A DNA stretch of 64,000 nucleotides. It comes from Roseovarius sp. W115 (GTDB taxonomy: Bacteria; Pseudomonadota; Alphaproteobacteria; Rhodobacterales; Rhodobacteraceae). The translations under genes and the position numbers were made by a program. Positions 16,694 through 25,520 of this stretch are shown here, piece by piece. The notes under the pieces are model-generated. The model was given only the letters and a program-made list of their open reading frames with translations, had not been told where the DNA came from and made no database searches. Where the stretch lies: contig NZ_CP146606.1 of assembly GCF_032842945.2 (NCBI RefSeq), positions 2,050,501 to 2,114,500 of the forward strand, in the 5' to 3' direction. Positions within the stretch are counted from its first letter, which is position 1. Each line of letters begins with the position of its first letter.

Positions 16694-17490
16694 CCCCCTG
16701 ACACAAGGGTCTTCCACGCCGCCTCAATGTGATCCGCTTTGAAGCTGTGCCCACCATCATGCAGGCATTTTGTCATCGTTGCTTCTTGTTCATTGCGCCA
16801 GCTTTCACAACTCAGATCAGAGGTCATATCGGGGCTGTCGGACGCGCTGTAGCCGCCGTTTGCGATGTACATGGCCAAGGTTTTGTTCACGTCGCCCTGA
16901 TGGGTTTCCGCGATGGGCCGACCGGCGAGGGGTACGATCTTGTCTGATGTGCCATGGATATGGATGATGTTGGCCGTGGGCGTATCGCAGCTTGTCGGCT
17001 CAGGGGCCCAGAAGGTGCCAGCAATGGGGATGAACCCGGCATAGTCATCCGGGCGGGCGCAGAGGAGGTTCCAGACCATCATGCCGCCAGCAGAAAACCC
17101 TGCAACAACGATGCGGTCGGGATCGATGTTGTGTTTCGAGATGAGCGCTTCTTTGAGCGCATCGAAATAGGCGATTTCGTCGACATCGGGTGAGGTGCTT
17201 TGCCCCGGCGCGTTGGGGATAGACCAGTCGTCCATGATGGCATCGGGGGCGACAAGCGCTACGCCGAGCCGTTCAGCCAGGGCCGCAAGAGACTTGTTGC
17301 GCATTGTACCTCGCGCCGAGCCTTTGTAGCCATGCGCAAAGATCAAGGCGGCGGGTCTGTCGCCTGCGGTGTCTGGCATTTGAATGCGGTAGGTTCGGTC
17401 GCCAAGGGCGCAGTCGGCGTCTGCACCGCAGGCGTGCGCCGAAAGCGGGAACAGGGACAGGGCAAAAAACAGAGCAATAAAACGTTTCAT
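16690..17490 (-). CDS. secreted PHB-depolymerase/feruloyl-esterase-like hydrolase
   Basis: Predicted periplasmic esterase of the LpqC/polyhydroxybutyrate depolymerase group. Signal peptide MKRFIALFFALSLFPLSAHA with cleavage after residue 20; nucleophile S133 in GFSAGG, oxyanion region HGYKGSARG, an Asp in HIHGTSDKIVP and the catalytic His in DGGHSF near the C terminus. Several cysteines fit a disulfide-bonded periplasmic enzyme. The true ester substrate is not known. Monocistronic. Confidence 0.82.
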   Translation of the reverse strand: MKRFIALFFALSLFPLSAHACGADADCALGDRTYRIQMPDTAGDRPAALIFAHGYKGSARGTMRNKSLAALAERLGVALVAPDAIMDDWSIPNAPGQSTSPDVDEIAYFDALKEALISKHNIDPDRIVVAGFSAGGMMVWNLLCARPDDYAGFIPIAGTFWAPEPTSCDTPTANIIHIHGTSDKIVPLAGRPIAETHQGDVNKTLAMYIANGGYSASDSPDMTSDLSCESWRNEQEATMTKCLHDGGHSFKADHIEAAWKTLVSGG

Positions 17491-17571
17491 GGCACAGTTG
17501 TATCAGCAGATGTGTCGCCGCAAAGAGGGCGAGTGTGGTGGTCACGCGCTATTGATGGATAGGGTCAAGAA

Positions 17572-17602
17572 AAACGCCCCGCGGATGAACCGCGGGGCGT
17601 TT
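17572..17602 (-). terminator. intrinsic terminator of the amt transcript
   Basis: A perfect 13-bp stem, AAACGCCCCGCGG / CCGCGGGGCGTTT, with loop ATGAA. Read on the minus strand it ends in a T-rich tract (TTTTTCTTG), placed 19 bp after the stop of the 56-residue ORF that follows amt. Confidence 0.85.
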
Positions 17603-17620
17603 CGTGCAAGGACGTGGCCT

Positions 17621-17791
17621 TTACTTGTGGTTTTTGTACTTGTTGCTTTCGATGCCATTGCCGAGGAGCAGGGCGGCGATGCAGATGCCGATGGCGATCA
17701 TACTGTACATCATGGTTGAGCCACCGGCACCGCCAACGAATATCACGCCGCTGACGCCGTCCCAGGATGCGTTTTCATATGGAAATCCCAT
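17621..17791 (-). CDS. 56-residue membrane miniprotein downstream of amt
   Basis: Small frame starting at ATG 17791 with AGGAGG 8 nt upstream and ending TAA at 17621. The peptide begins MGFPYENASWDG, has a Gly-rich turn and one hydrophobic helix (MMYSMIAIGICIAALLLG), and ends in a basic tail NKYKNHK. Located 21 bp after amt and directly before a strong terminator, so it is the last gene of the amt transcript. It may be a subunit or regulator of the ammonium channel; this is inference from position. No family recognised. Confidence 0.75.
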   Translation of the reverse strand: MGFPYENASWDGVSGVIFVGGAGGSTMMYSMIAIGICIAALLLGNGIESNKYKNHK

Positions 17792-17812
17792 TTTTCATTC
17801 CTCCTATTCAGG

Positions 17813-19216
17813 TTATTGCGACGCCGGCGGTGAAACCGCGATGCCTTCGGGGTAGGCCTGTGCCGGCACTTTGACCGTGTCGAGACCCGCGATTTCGGCC
17901 GCTTCTGGCACACGCAGCATGCCAAGCATTTTCAGCACCAAGGCGCTTGCCAAGCCAGTGATCAGGCCAATCGTGATGAAGACGATTGAGCCGACGATCT
18001 GACCCACGAGGCTTACGGTTGGAACCGTGCTGCCTTCTGGAACTGAGAAGTCCATGACGGCAGGGTAGCCTGAGGCGAAGATGCCCAGCATCAGCATTCC
18101 GTAGATGCCCATGGTGCCGTGAACCGTCACAGCGCCCACCGCATCGTCAATGCCCATGCCTTCGAGGATCTTGGCTGCGGGTTTCAGCATGACACCTGCG
18201 CCAATCGCGATGATGAAGGTCAGCGACGGGAAGTAGATGTCGAGACCAGAGGCCACCGAGATCAGACCCGCCAGAGCACCGGACATCATCCAGAATGGAT
18301 CGCGGGTGAAGAGCCACGCCCCGATGATGCCGCCTGCGACACCCATCAGGATGTTAAAGCTCAGCGCGCCGAGGTTTGTCGGTGTGCCATAGATGGTGGT
18401 GAAGTTTGAGCCCCACGACCATGCTTCTCCGCCGACCACGAGACAGGCCATCAGGAAGCCCCAGAAGCCCACGACGATGAGCATGAGGCCCATGGCCGTG
18501 AAGGGCATGTTGTGGCCCGGCAATTCGTTGGCCGTGCCGTCTGCGTTGAATTTGCCGATGCGCGGTCCAAGCACAATCAGCACACCCAGGGCAAAGAAGG
18601 CCGCAACCGCGTGTACAAGACCGGCAGCGCCGAAGTCATGAACACCCCAGTTTTGCACCAGCCAACCGTCTGCATGCCAACCCCAGGCCGCGGCCAGCGT
18701 CCAGCTGAACCCACCCAGAACGATCGCAAGAATGACAAAGCCCACGGTTTGAATGCGCTCAATCACAGCGCCCGACATGATCGAAGCTGTTGTTGCGGCA
18801 AAGAGTGTGAAGGCGCCCCAGAACACACCATCAATCTGATCTTCGGTGTTCGGGCCCATGTAGGCCGCAGATTCACCCCATGCCAAAGCGATGGAGCTGG
18901 CGTATTCGGCACCGGAAATCCCATTGGGTCCTGCCGAAAATGAGAAGCCCGTTGGGAAGGCCCAGTAGACCCACCAGCCAAAGAAGTAGAAGGCCGGGAT
19001 CACGAATGCGAATGCCAGAATGTTTTTGACGCCCGATGAGAGCGCGTTTTTGGCGCGGGATGCGCCCATTTCATAGGCCAAGAAGCCTGCGTGAATGATG
19101 ATCATCAAGGGGATTGTGAGATAGTAATATGTCTCTGCGAACATCGTGTTCGTCAGATTCCCCTTCGCCTCCATCTCGGCCACCTTGGCCGCGAGTTCCG
19201 CGAGTTGTTCTTCCAT
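17813..19216 (-). CDS. amt: ammonium transporter
   Basis: Inner-membrane ammonium channel of the Amt/MEP/Rh family. The 467-residue protein has eleven expected helices and the twin pore histidines in GLVHAVAA and TVHGTMG, plus AWGWHADGWL with the conserved Asp. It begins with a short heptad-like cytoplasmic/periplasmic segment MEEQLAELAAKVAEMEAKGN, a coiled-coil-like extension not found in E. coli AmtB. GGAGG lies 9 nt before the ATG. No glnK is adjacent; a 56-residue ORF follows instead. Confidence 0.94.
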   Translation of the reverse strand: MEEQLAELAAKVAEMEAKGNLTNTMFAETYYYLTIPLMIIIHAGFLAYEMGASRAKNALSSGVKNILAFAFVIPAFYFFGWWVYWAFPTGFSFSAGPNGISGAEYASSIALAWGESAAYMGPNTEDQIDGVFWGAFTLFAATTASIMSGAVIERIQTVGFVILAIVLGGFSWTLAAAWGWHADGWLVQNWGVHDFGAAGLVHAVAAFFALGVLIVLGPRIGKFNADGTANELPGHNMPFTAMGLMLIVVGFWGFLMACLVVGGEAWSWGSNFTTIYGTPTNLGALSFNILMGVAGGIIGAWLFTRDPFWMMSGALAGLISVASGLDIYFPSLTFIIAIGAGVMLKPAAKILEGMGIDDAVGAVTVHGTMGIYGMLMLGIFASGYPAVMDFSVPEGSTVPTVSLVGQIVGSIVFITIGLITGLASALVLKMLGMLRVPEAAEIAGLDTVKVPAQAYPEGIAVSPPASQ

Positions 19217-19687
19217 TTTTCTTGTTCCCTCCGTGTTGGCCGGTCGGCGCAGTCCCTTAGGCGTCGATTCCGGCGATGGTCATACTCAAGCTTGCGGCAG
19301 GACATCCGCCAATAGTTTTTTTTGAGTCATCCGACGCAGTTGGCCTGGTGCAAGTCGTGCGTGGCTGGCAGTAGGGGAAGAGCCACTTGATGGCACTAAC
19401 AGGCCGGTGTTTTGCTAAAAAACTGATTTTCATACAGTTTTCGGCATGAAAGGGTTGTGTCACGCAGAAGTATCGCGGTTCTGATGTTCAGGGAAAATTC
19501 TTTTTATGAAATAATTTTGACCATGGAGAAAAAGTTAATTCCTTTTGTGTATAGACCAATAGTGATCCAAGATATGCATAAAATTTAGGCAAATTGTGGA
19601 CTGCCACTCGCAATAAGACCAAATTTATACCGAAATAACTCGGTAGAGCTTAACGCGGTGACAAGGTATTTTCATGGCTGTTTACGG
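19217..19687. other. AT-rich upstream region of amt
   Basis: About 470 bp without a gene, clearly more AT-rich than its neighbours between 19490 and 19670. It is the 5' region of amt on the minus strand and the 3' side of the FAD-oxidase gene. Besides the sigma-54-like site (19297-19312) no element can be named. Confidence 0.5.
19297..19312 (-). promoter_or_regulatory. sigma-54-like promoter of amt
   Basis: On the minus strand TTGGC-GGATGTCC-TGC has the invariant GG and GC exactly 10 bases apart and fits the -24/-12 consensus in most other positions. It ends about 80 bp before the amt start. Nitrogen-controlled amt genes often use this sigma factor with NtrC. Confidence 0.4.
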
Positions 19688-21127
19688 CTAGGGGAGATCA
19701 TCCGGGGCGGGGATGACCTTGCCTGGATTCAGGATATTCTTGGGGTCCAGAGCACGTTTAATCGCGCGCATCACGTCAAGCGCGACCTTGTCCTTGTGCC
19801 TTGCCATCGCCGGGAGTTTTGATAGTCCCACGCCGTGTTCGGCCGAGAAAGAACCGCCTAACGCGATGGCCTCCTCTTCCACGGCGAGATTGATCGCGGC
19901 GTGTGTGTTTTTGTCTGTTGTTTTGGGCCAAGCCGTGAAGTGCAGATTGCCATCGCCAAGATGCGCAACGTTTAGCATCTTGATGTCAGGGTCCAGCGCA
20001 TGGATGCGCGTTTCGATGCGCGTGAGTAGGTCTTGCATGCGGTCCACAGGAACAGCGATGTCGTTGTCGACAATCGGATCATGCAGACGAGACAACTCGG
20101 CTGCGGCTTCCCGACGGGCCCACATTTCGGCGCGTTGGGTTTCGTTCTGTGCGATGACAGCGTCGAGCACTTGTCCATTTTCCAGCATCTGCGAAAGCAC
20201 GTCTTCGAGATGGGCGCGGGCCGGGATCTGTCCCTCTGGCGTTGGGTCGGCATCGCGTGAAGACAATGCGCCGACTTCGACAAAGATATTCACATCATAG
20301 CGCGCCTCAAAGGGCGCGCGGGCGTCGGGAAAGCGTTCCAGATGCCCCTCGATGAAGCTGGCGGGCATGTATTCAAAGGCCTCAACCGCGCCGCCGGTTT
20401 GCGCCTGTAGCGTATTGAGCACGTCCACCGCGGCCGATACGGACGAGCAGGCCAGCATGGCCGATGCATAGGCCAGGGGTTTGGGCATAAGGCGCAGCAC
20501 GGCTGCCGTGATGATACCAAGCGTGCCCTCGGCACCGATCATCAGGTCACGCAGGTCATAGCCGGAGTTATCCTTGTGCACTGCACTCATCAGGTCAAGG
20601 ATGCGGCCATCGGCGAGCACCACTTCGAGCCCAAGGCACAGGCCCCGTGTGCTTCCGTAGCGGACCACGTTCGAGCCACCTGCGTTGGTGGAGAGCGCGC
20701 CGCCGATCATCGCCGACCCGCGCGCGCCAAAGGTCAGCGGAAAGATCAGGTCATGCATATCTGCCGCCTTGTGCAGGTCTGACAGGATTACACCTGCTTC
20801 GACAACTGCGATGCGACCCGCGGGCCGAATTTCCCGGATCGCCGAGAGCCGGTCGAGCGACAGCAGCAATTGTCCGTCCGCCTTGGTGCCTTTGGTCAGG
20901 CCAGTGCGACCTGATACAGGCACCACGGGCACCTCATGCAAGTATGCAAGCTGCATGATCTGTGAAACGTCTTTTGTGTCTGCTGGCCGCAAGACGGCAA
21001 GTGGCGAGGTGTAAACCTGTCCGGTCCAGTCGCGCGCGAATGGTTCGGCGTGTTTGCCCGTTAAAACGTATTTGGCACCTAGCTCTTTGCGTAGTGCGTC
21101 CAGTATCGGATGGGTGGTCTGCGTCAT
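19688..21127 (-). CDS. FAD-linked oxidase (D-2-hydroxyacid dehydrogenase, GlcD/D-LDH family)
   Basis: Flavoprotein oxidising a D-2-hydroxy acid (lactate, glycolate or 2-hydroxyglutarate) and probably passing electrons to the respiratory chain. 479 residues: FAD_binding_4 domain at about 40-180 with VPVSGRTGLTKGT and GGALSTNAGG, then the FAD-oxidase C-terminal domain with NVAHLGDGNLHF and SAEHGVGLSK, which binds metal and substrate in the family. Single gene, upstream of the tRNA; substrate not determinable. Confidence 0.88.
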   Translation of the reverse strand: MTQTTHPILDALRKELGAKYVLTGKHAEPFARDWTGQVYTSPLAVLRPADTKDVSQIMQLAYLHEVPVVPVSGRTGLTKGTKADGQLLLSLDRLSAIREIRPAGRIAVVEAGVILSDLHKAADMHDLIFPLTFGARGSAMIGGALSTNAGGSNVVRYGSTRGLCLGLEVVLADGRILDLMSAVHKDNSGYDLRDLMIGAEGTLGIITAAVLRLMPKPLAYASAMLACSSVSAAVDVLNTLQAQTGGAVEAFEYMPASFIEGHLERFPDARAPFEARYDVNIFVEVGALSSRDADPTPEGQIPARAHLEDVLSQMLENGQVLDAVIAQNETQRAEMWARREAAAELSRLHDPIVDNDIAVPVDRMQDLLTRIETRIHALDPDIKMLNVAHLGDGNLHFTAWPKTTDKNTHAAINLAVEEEAIALGGSFSAEHGVGLSKLPAMARHKDKVALDVMRAIKRALDPKNILNPGKVIPAPDDLP

Positions 21128-21227
21128 AGGCGCAGACTGCGCGGCAATTTGCCGTGCATCAAGACCATTTGACGATGAATTATTCCTTGACCTGCGCGGG
21201 TGCCTGTCATACCTAGCGCCTCGGTCT

Positions 21228-21304
21228 GGCGGAGTAGCTCAGCTGGTTAGAGCAGCGGAATCATAATCCGCGTGTCGGGGGTTCAAGTCCCTCCTCCGCT
21301 ACCA
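21228..21304 (+). tRNA. tRNA-Met (elongator, anticodon CAT)
   Basis: 77 bases including an encoded 3' CCA. Acceptor arms GGCGGAG / CTCCGCT, D-arm with AGCTCAGCTGGTTAGAGC, anticodon loop with CAT at 21262-21264 in a GCGGA/TCCGC stem, and T-arm GGGGGTTCAAGTCCCTC. A paired acceptor start (G1-U72) and TCATAAT loop point to elongator Met and not initiator or Ile2. Confidence 0.95.
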
Positions 21305-21353
21305 AATCTCCAAACTCAGGTTTTGTACGTATTGGCCGGTCACAAGTTGGCGG

Positions 21354-22469
21354 TTAAGCATATGCTGGGATTTGTGAGACGTGGGTTGCCTGTGGGGCAA
21401 GTCCGGATTTTCGCCTTTGCATCAGCAATTCTGCTTCAAAGCTTTTAAGTGTCCGGCGTGCGGCTGGGCCGTAGGTTGCCAGACTTTGGCCGAGGTTCGA
21501 AAGGGCGCCTTCGATCTCTGACACGGCTTTGACTCCTAACGCCGATTGGGCGCATTCACCGGGCAGGAGGCTTTCGCTTGCGATGCCCTCGGCAAACACA
21601 ACCTCATGCCGATCTAGCAGGAAATGGTGGTATTCTACAAAGCCGCCACTCCTGCGATACACCTGATCGCCATCGACAAGGTCGACCGCTCGTACGAAGG
21701 CATTCTCGGTGCCAAAGAGCAATTCAACGCGCCAATCGTTCAACAAAACCCGGTGCTGCGGTGAGATGACGAGGTCTCTTTCGTTATCCAAAACTCCGGC
21801 CTGAATGACAACTGGAGCCAGCCGACCCAAAGCGGGAACACGTACGCTCCCGGTCCAGCGGATTGGTTGTGGTCCGTGGTCTGTGGTTTGCACAAAGTCG
21901 TTGGTTCTCAAAATTTCGACAGGACGTGGCCCAGTCGGCGTGTCGATCAGTGTGCCAGCGGCGTAGCATACAATGTCTGCACCCAGTCCAAGATGCGCCG
22001 TAAAGGCATCGTTTTCGACGATGTTGCCAATCGTGTAATCTTGGCCTGCGGGCGGTACTCCGTCGGGGAAAACCAGGTAGTAGCCGTCCTCGGCATCACC
22101 ACCCACGACATCATTCAGGTCATCATCGTTATTGAGATCAACATCGATGACTGCAACGCGAAACACTGTGCCGTCTGCGGCAGTGACTTCGAAGGTGTAG
22201 TCCCAGATAACCTGTCGAAACGTGCCATCAACTTCGGTGACCTGTTCCCAGACACCACCGATCTGTTCGTTGGCAGAAACTTGTTCGTTGGTTGAATCGC
22301 CGTTGAAAAGCGTGGCTCCGTCATTTTCCCTGACGGCGAAGTTGGTGGTTGCACCTGTCCAACTCCAGGTGCCGCCATTGGGTGGGCCAAAATTATAGTT
22401 GAACGCAGAGCCGTTGACCGTGCTCTGCGTACCAAAGATAGCGTTTTGATACCCGTACCAAATGGGCAT
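21354..22469 (-). CDS. Hint-domain (Hedgehog/intein-type) protein
   Basis: 371 residues. The N-terminal part (1-165) is a Gly/Asn/Asp-rich region without signal peptide, reminiscent of type I secreted proteins. The Hint_2 domain starts at C168 in CYAAGTLIDTPTGPRPVEIL, followed by a block with SPQHRVLL containing the Hint histidine (H239). Such domains can perform self-cleavage or acyl shift at the cysteine; whether this copy splices or just cuts is unknown. Common in roseobacters, often in several copies. No partner gene nearby. Confidence 0.85.
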   Translation of the reverse strand: MPIWYGYQNAIFGTQSTVNGSAFNYNFGPPNGGTWSWTGATTNFAVRENDGATLFNGDSTNEQVSANEQIGGVWEQVTEVDGTFRQVIWDYTFEVTAADGTVFRVAVIDVDLNNDDDLNDVVGGDAEDGYYLVFPDGVPPAGQDYTIGNIVENDAFTAHLGLGADIVCYAAGTLIDTPTGPRPVEILRTNDFVQTTDHGPQPIRWTGSVRVPALGRLAPVVIQAGVLDNERDLVISPQHRVLLNDWRVELLFGTENAFVRAVDLVDGDQVYRRSGGFVEYHHFLLDRHEVVFAEGIASESLLPGECAQSALGVKAVSEIEGALSNLGQSLATYGPAARRTLKSFEAELLMQRRKSGLAPQATHVSQIPAYA

Positions 22470-22666
22470 TATTGATCCTCAGACATCGTAAGTGCCACTT
22501 TTAGTCGGCTGAGTTTCGCATTTTGTTGTGACCGATGTAGGGGGAAAATTCGTCATAAATTTGCAGAAAAATTTACTCAAGATATTGATAATAAAACGAA
22601 TTTTTAAAACGTGACACGATTGTCTTTCGGCGAAATGCGTAGGTGCACAGGCGATATCGGTTTCTG

Positions 22667-23581
22667 CTATTTTTCGAATGGAGTACCTGTGCGCGGATGG
22701 TTGCCGTGCATTGCAGTGATTTCCCGGTCTAGCCAAGACACAAAGGCGCGGCTGGCGGGGGTTTCGTCGTGGCTTGCCGGAGAGAGTAAGAAGTAGCCTT
22801 CTGGAAGTTTTGCCGCTCCTTCAAATGGGCGGACCAATTGCCCGGCCTCAACGAGATCCGCAGCTATGGCGTCATGGCTCATGCAGATACCTGCGCCGTG
22901 TAGGGCGGCTTGCATGGCGATCACATAGGTGGATGCCAAGTTGACTGTGTTGCTCTGGTCAAACGGTGTGTTTGTGGCTGTGCTCCAGTATTCCCAGTTC
23001 CCCATCATGCCGGAACAATCAAATAGCCGGGCTGTCTTCAGATCAAACGCGCCGTTCTGATATTGCGGGATGCAAACCGGGTACATGGTGTTGGCGGGTA
23101 GGGGACGTGCCGTTTGTGACATATCACCGGGGCGGCCAAAGCGGATTTCAACCGGTGCATCGTGGGCCGAACGTTCCGGATCCCAGATGGCAGTCGAGAT
23201 ATTGAGCGTCAGCCAAGGGTGCTGCGCATAGAGGCGCGGTAGGCGGGGGGCAAGCCAGAAGACAGAAAATGCCATATTGCACTGCACAAGAAGGGTCTGA
23301 CCGGGATCACCACCTGTAAAAGAGCGGGTGCCACGTGCGAGCAGGTCAAACGCCTCTCGGACGGTGGGCAGGTAGTTGGCCCCTGCTTCGGTGAGTTGCA
23401 AAGCACGGGTGCGGCGAATGAAGAGCTCCCGTCCCAGAAACGCCTCAAGGCTTCGGACATGCTGGCTTATGGCGGACTGGGTCAGGTTCAACTCTTGCGA
23501 GGCCAGGGTGAAGGACAAATGTCGTGCGGCGGCCTCAAAGGCGCGCAGCCATGTGAGCGGGGGCAGGCCGGTGCTGTTCAT
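22667..23581 (-). CDS. LysR-family transcriptional regulator, GcvA-like
   Basis: DNA-binding regulator with N-terminal winged helix-turn-helix (about residues 5-65: TWLRAFEAAARHLSFTLASQELNLTQSAISQHVRSLE is family-typical in pieces) and a periplasmic-binding-like effector domain. The opening PPLTWLRAFEAAARHLSFT is characteristic of the GcvA subgroup. Start taken as ATG 23581; GTG 23590 is possible. Divergent from the aldolase gene, with a palindromic operator between them, so it likely controls that operon and itself. Confidence 0.88.
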   Translation of the reverse strand: MNSTGLPPLTWLRAFEAAARHLSFTLASQELNLTQSAISQHVRSLEAFLGRELFIRRTRALQLTEAGANYLPTVREAFDLLARGTRSFTGGDPGQTLLVQCNMAFSVFWLAPRLPRLYAQHPWLTLNISTAIWDPERSAHDAPVEIRFGRPGDMSQTARPLPANTMYPVCIPQYQNGAFDLKTARLFDCSGMMGNWEYWSTATNTPFDQSNTVNLASTYVIAMQAALHGAGICMSHDAIAADLVEAGQLVRPFEGAAKLPEGYFLLSPASHDETPASRAFVSWLDREITAMHGNHPRTGTPFEK

Positions 23582-23597
23582 ATTATGCACGATCTAT

Positions 23598-23616
23598 ACA
23601 TTAATTTTATTAATGT
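23598..23616. promoter_or_regulatory. LysR-type operator between the regulator and aldolase genes
   Basis: ACATTAAT-TTT-ATTAATGT is a perfect palindrome with 8-base arms and a 3-base spacer, fitting the T-N11-A LysR box. It lies 17 bp from the regulator start and 78 bp from the aldolase start, the normal place for an autoregulatory site. Confidence 0.6.
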
Positions 23617-23693
23617 CATGGCGCGAAATCTATTGTTTGTAAAGTTTGACAGGCTTGGGCAACGTGAATGAAACGCGCGAAAGGAGTGGTTCC

Positions 23694-24453
23694 ATGTTGC
23701 AGCCGAAATCCAACGAAACCGCAAATATTGCTTTCTGGCGGGAACGCGTGGAACTGGCCGCGACATTTCGCTGGACTGAGCGGCTGAATTTCCACGAAGC
23801 GGTGGCCAATCATTTCAGCCTTGCGGTGAACGACGACGGCACCCAGTTTCTGATGAATCCCAATCAGGTGCATTTCAGCCGGATCAAGGCGTCTGATCTG
23901 TTGCTGCTGGATGCCAATGATCCGGACACGCTGGACCGCCCCGGCGCGCCCGACCCCAGTGCCTGGGGTTTGCATGGATCCGTGCATCGGCGTTGCCCGC
24001 ATCACAGGTGTCTGATGCATGTGCATTCCATTCACGCCACAGTGTTGGCGAGCCTTGCAGATAGCAACCTCCCCCATTGATCAGAACACAGCGACGTTTT
24101 TCAATCGCTATGTGATTGATGAAGATTTCGGCGGGTTGGCCTTTGAGGATGAGGGTGAACGCTGTGCCGCTCAGCTTCAGGACCCGACGAAAAAAGTCAT
24201 GATCATGGGCAATCACGGTATTCTGGTCATGGGCGACACCGTCGCGGATTGTTTTAACCGGATGTATTATTTTGAGCGTGCGGCAGAGACCTATATCCGT
24301 GCGTTGCAGACCGGGCAGCCGATGCGTGTGCTGTCTGATGAGATTGCTGAAAAGACAGCGCGCGAGATTGAAGAATATCCCGGACAGGCCGAGCGGCATC
24401 TGGCGGAACTGATGGCGATTCTTGACGAAGAAGGCTCGGACTACGCGCATTGA
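23694..24453 (+). pseudogene. class II aldolase/adducin family protein (frameshifted)
   Basis: Zinc-dependent aldolase or decarboxylase-like enzyme; the substrate in this subgroup is unknown. Start ATG 23694 has AAGGAG 7 nt upstream (MLQPKSNETANIAFWRERVELAATFRW). The first frame includes HVHSIHATVLASLADSNLP with zinc-ligand histidines and stops at 24080; the second frame picks up at PIDQNTATFFNRYVIDEDF and runs through GNHGILVMGDT to 24453. The break is at the C5 run 24071-24075: removing one C or adding two joins the halves to about 253 residues, normal for the family. May be a sequence error. Confidence 0.82.
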
Positions 24454-24463
24454 GGAGCGTGCT

Positions 24464-25456
24464 ATGACAGATGCAGCACATGACCCTGAGGCCGATCGCT
24501 GGAATCATCGGCCGGATGATCTTGTCACGCTGAACCCGGTGTTCAGCTGGCCGCCCAATCCCCGCGCGGTTTTGCGTTGGTATTCGGGCGCGTGGCTTCA
24601 GATCACCGCCCTGACGGTCTGTTTTGCCATTACAGTGTTTGTCTATGTTCTCTTCCTGCCGCCCCTGGAGGCGATGCAAAGTTTTGCGTTTGGCTGGATG
24701 TTTACGATCTGGCTGATCAACATGGTGCCTCAGACGCTGGTAGCAGGAGGCCTGCATTGGTGGCTCTACATTCGGCGCGGGCAGGATATGAAGACCAAGT
24801 TCGACCGCCGGGACCTGACGCGCAACAACGGCACGTTCACATTCAACAATCAGGTGCTGGACAACATCTGGTGGACGCTGGGCAGTGCGATGACTGTGGC
24901 GACGGTCTATCAGTGGGTCATCTTCTGGGCGATGGCCAATGGTTTTGCGCCGACGATCACATTCGCCAGCGCGCCTGTGTGGTTCGTGGCCTGGATGTTC
25001 TTCATCCCGATGTGGTCAGGCCTGCATTTCTACTGGGTGCATAGGCTGGAGCATCATCCAAAGCTCTACAAACATGTCCACGCGGTACATCACCGGAATG
25101 TCAATGTCGGTCCGTGGTCGGGGATCTCGAACCATTGGTTTGAGAATATGATGTATTTTACGACTTATTTCGTTCACCTGGTCGTGGCCTCGCACCCATT
25201 GCACGTGTTGTTTCACGTTTATTTCCAGCAGATTAGCCCGGTTTTGTCGCATTCCGGATTTGAAAAGCTGATCCCGAAAGACCAGCCAGCAGCGCGGGCC
25301 GGGGATTTCTTTCATCAGCTGCATCACCGGTATTTCGAGTGCAACTACGGCACCTCCGAGATCCCGTTTGATCGGTGGTTCGGCACGTATCACGATGGCA
25401 CGGCTGACGCGACCGAGCGCACGCGGGCCTATAAAAAGCAGATGTACACGCGGTAG
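24464..25456 (+). CDS. sterol desaturase / fatty acid hydroxylase family protein
   Basis: Membrane di-iron oxygenase that hydroxylates or desaturates a lipid. 330 residues with hydrophobic helices at about 40-80 and 130-180 and histidine boxes HRLEHHP, HAVHHRN and HQLHH, the 8-histidine pattern of the FA_hydroxylase superfamily. Start ATG 24464 has GAGGAG 7 nt upstream. It follows the aldolase gene after 10 bp and shares its operon and LysR control. The lipid substrate is not known. Confidence 0.85.
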   Translation: MTDAAHDPEADRWNHRPDDLVTLNPVFSWPPNPRAVLRWYSGAWLQITALTVCFAITVFVYVLFLPPLEAMQSFAFGWMFTIWLINMVPQTLVAGGLHWWLYIRRGQDMKTKFDRRDLTRNNGTFTFNNQVLDNIWWTLGSAMTVATVYQWVIFWAMANGFAPTITFASAPVWFVAWMFFIPMWSGLHFYWVHRLEHHPKLYKHVHAVHHRNVNVGPWSGISNHWFENMMYFTTYFVHLVVASHPLHVLFHVYFQQISPVLSHSGFEKLIPKDQPAARAGDFFHQLHHRYFECNYGTSEIPFDRWFGTYHDGTADATERTRAYKKQMYTR

Positions 25457-25468
25457 GTGCGACTTGGA

Positions 25469-25493
25469 GGAAGTCTTTTCGGAAAAGACTTCC
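25469..25493. terminator. bidirectional hairpin between convergent genes
   Basis: GGAAGTCTTTT-CGG-AAAAGACTTCC is a perfect 11-bp stem with a 3-base loop, with A/T runs inside the arms so that either strand ends in U-rich sequence. It lies between the desaturase-family gene and yqgE, which converge. Confidence 0.75.
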
Positions 25494-25520
25494 GAAAAGC
25501 TTTTGAAAGCTTTTGGCCCG

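Noticed and set aside
21228..21304. tRNA-Met as an integration site of a genomic island
   Set aside because: No integrase and no repeated tRNA 3' end were seen downstream in the window.
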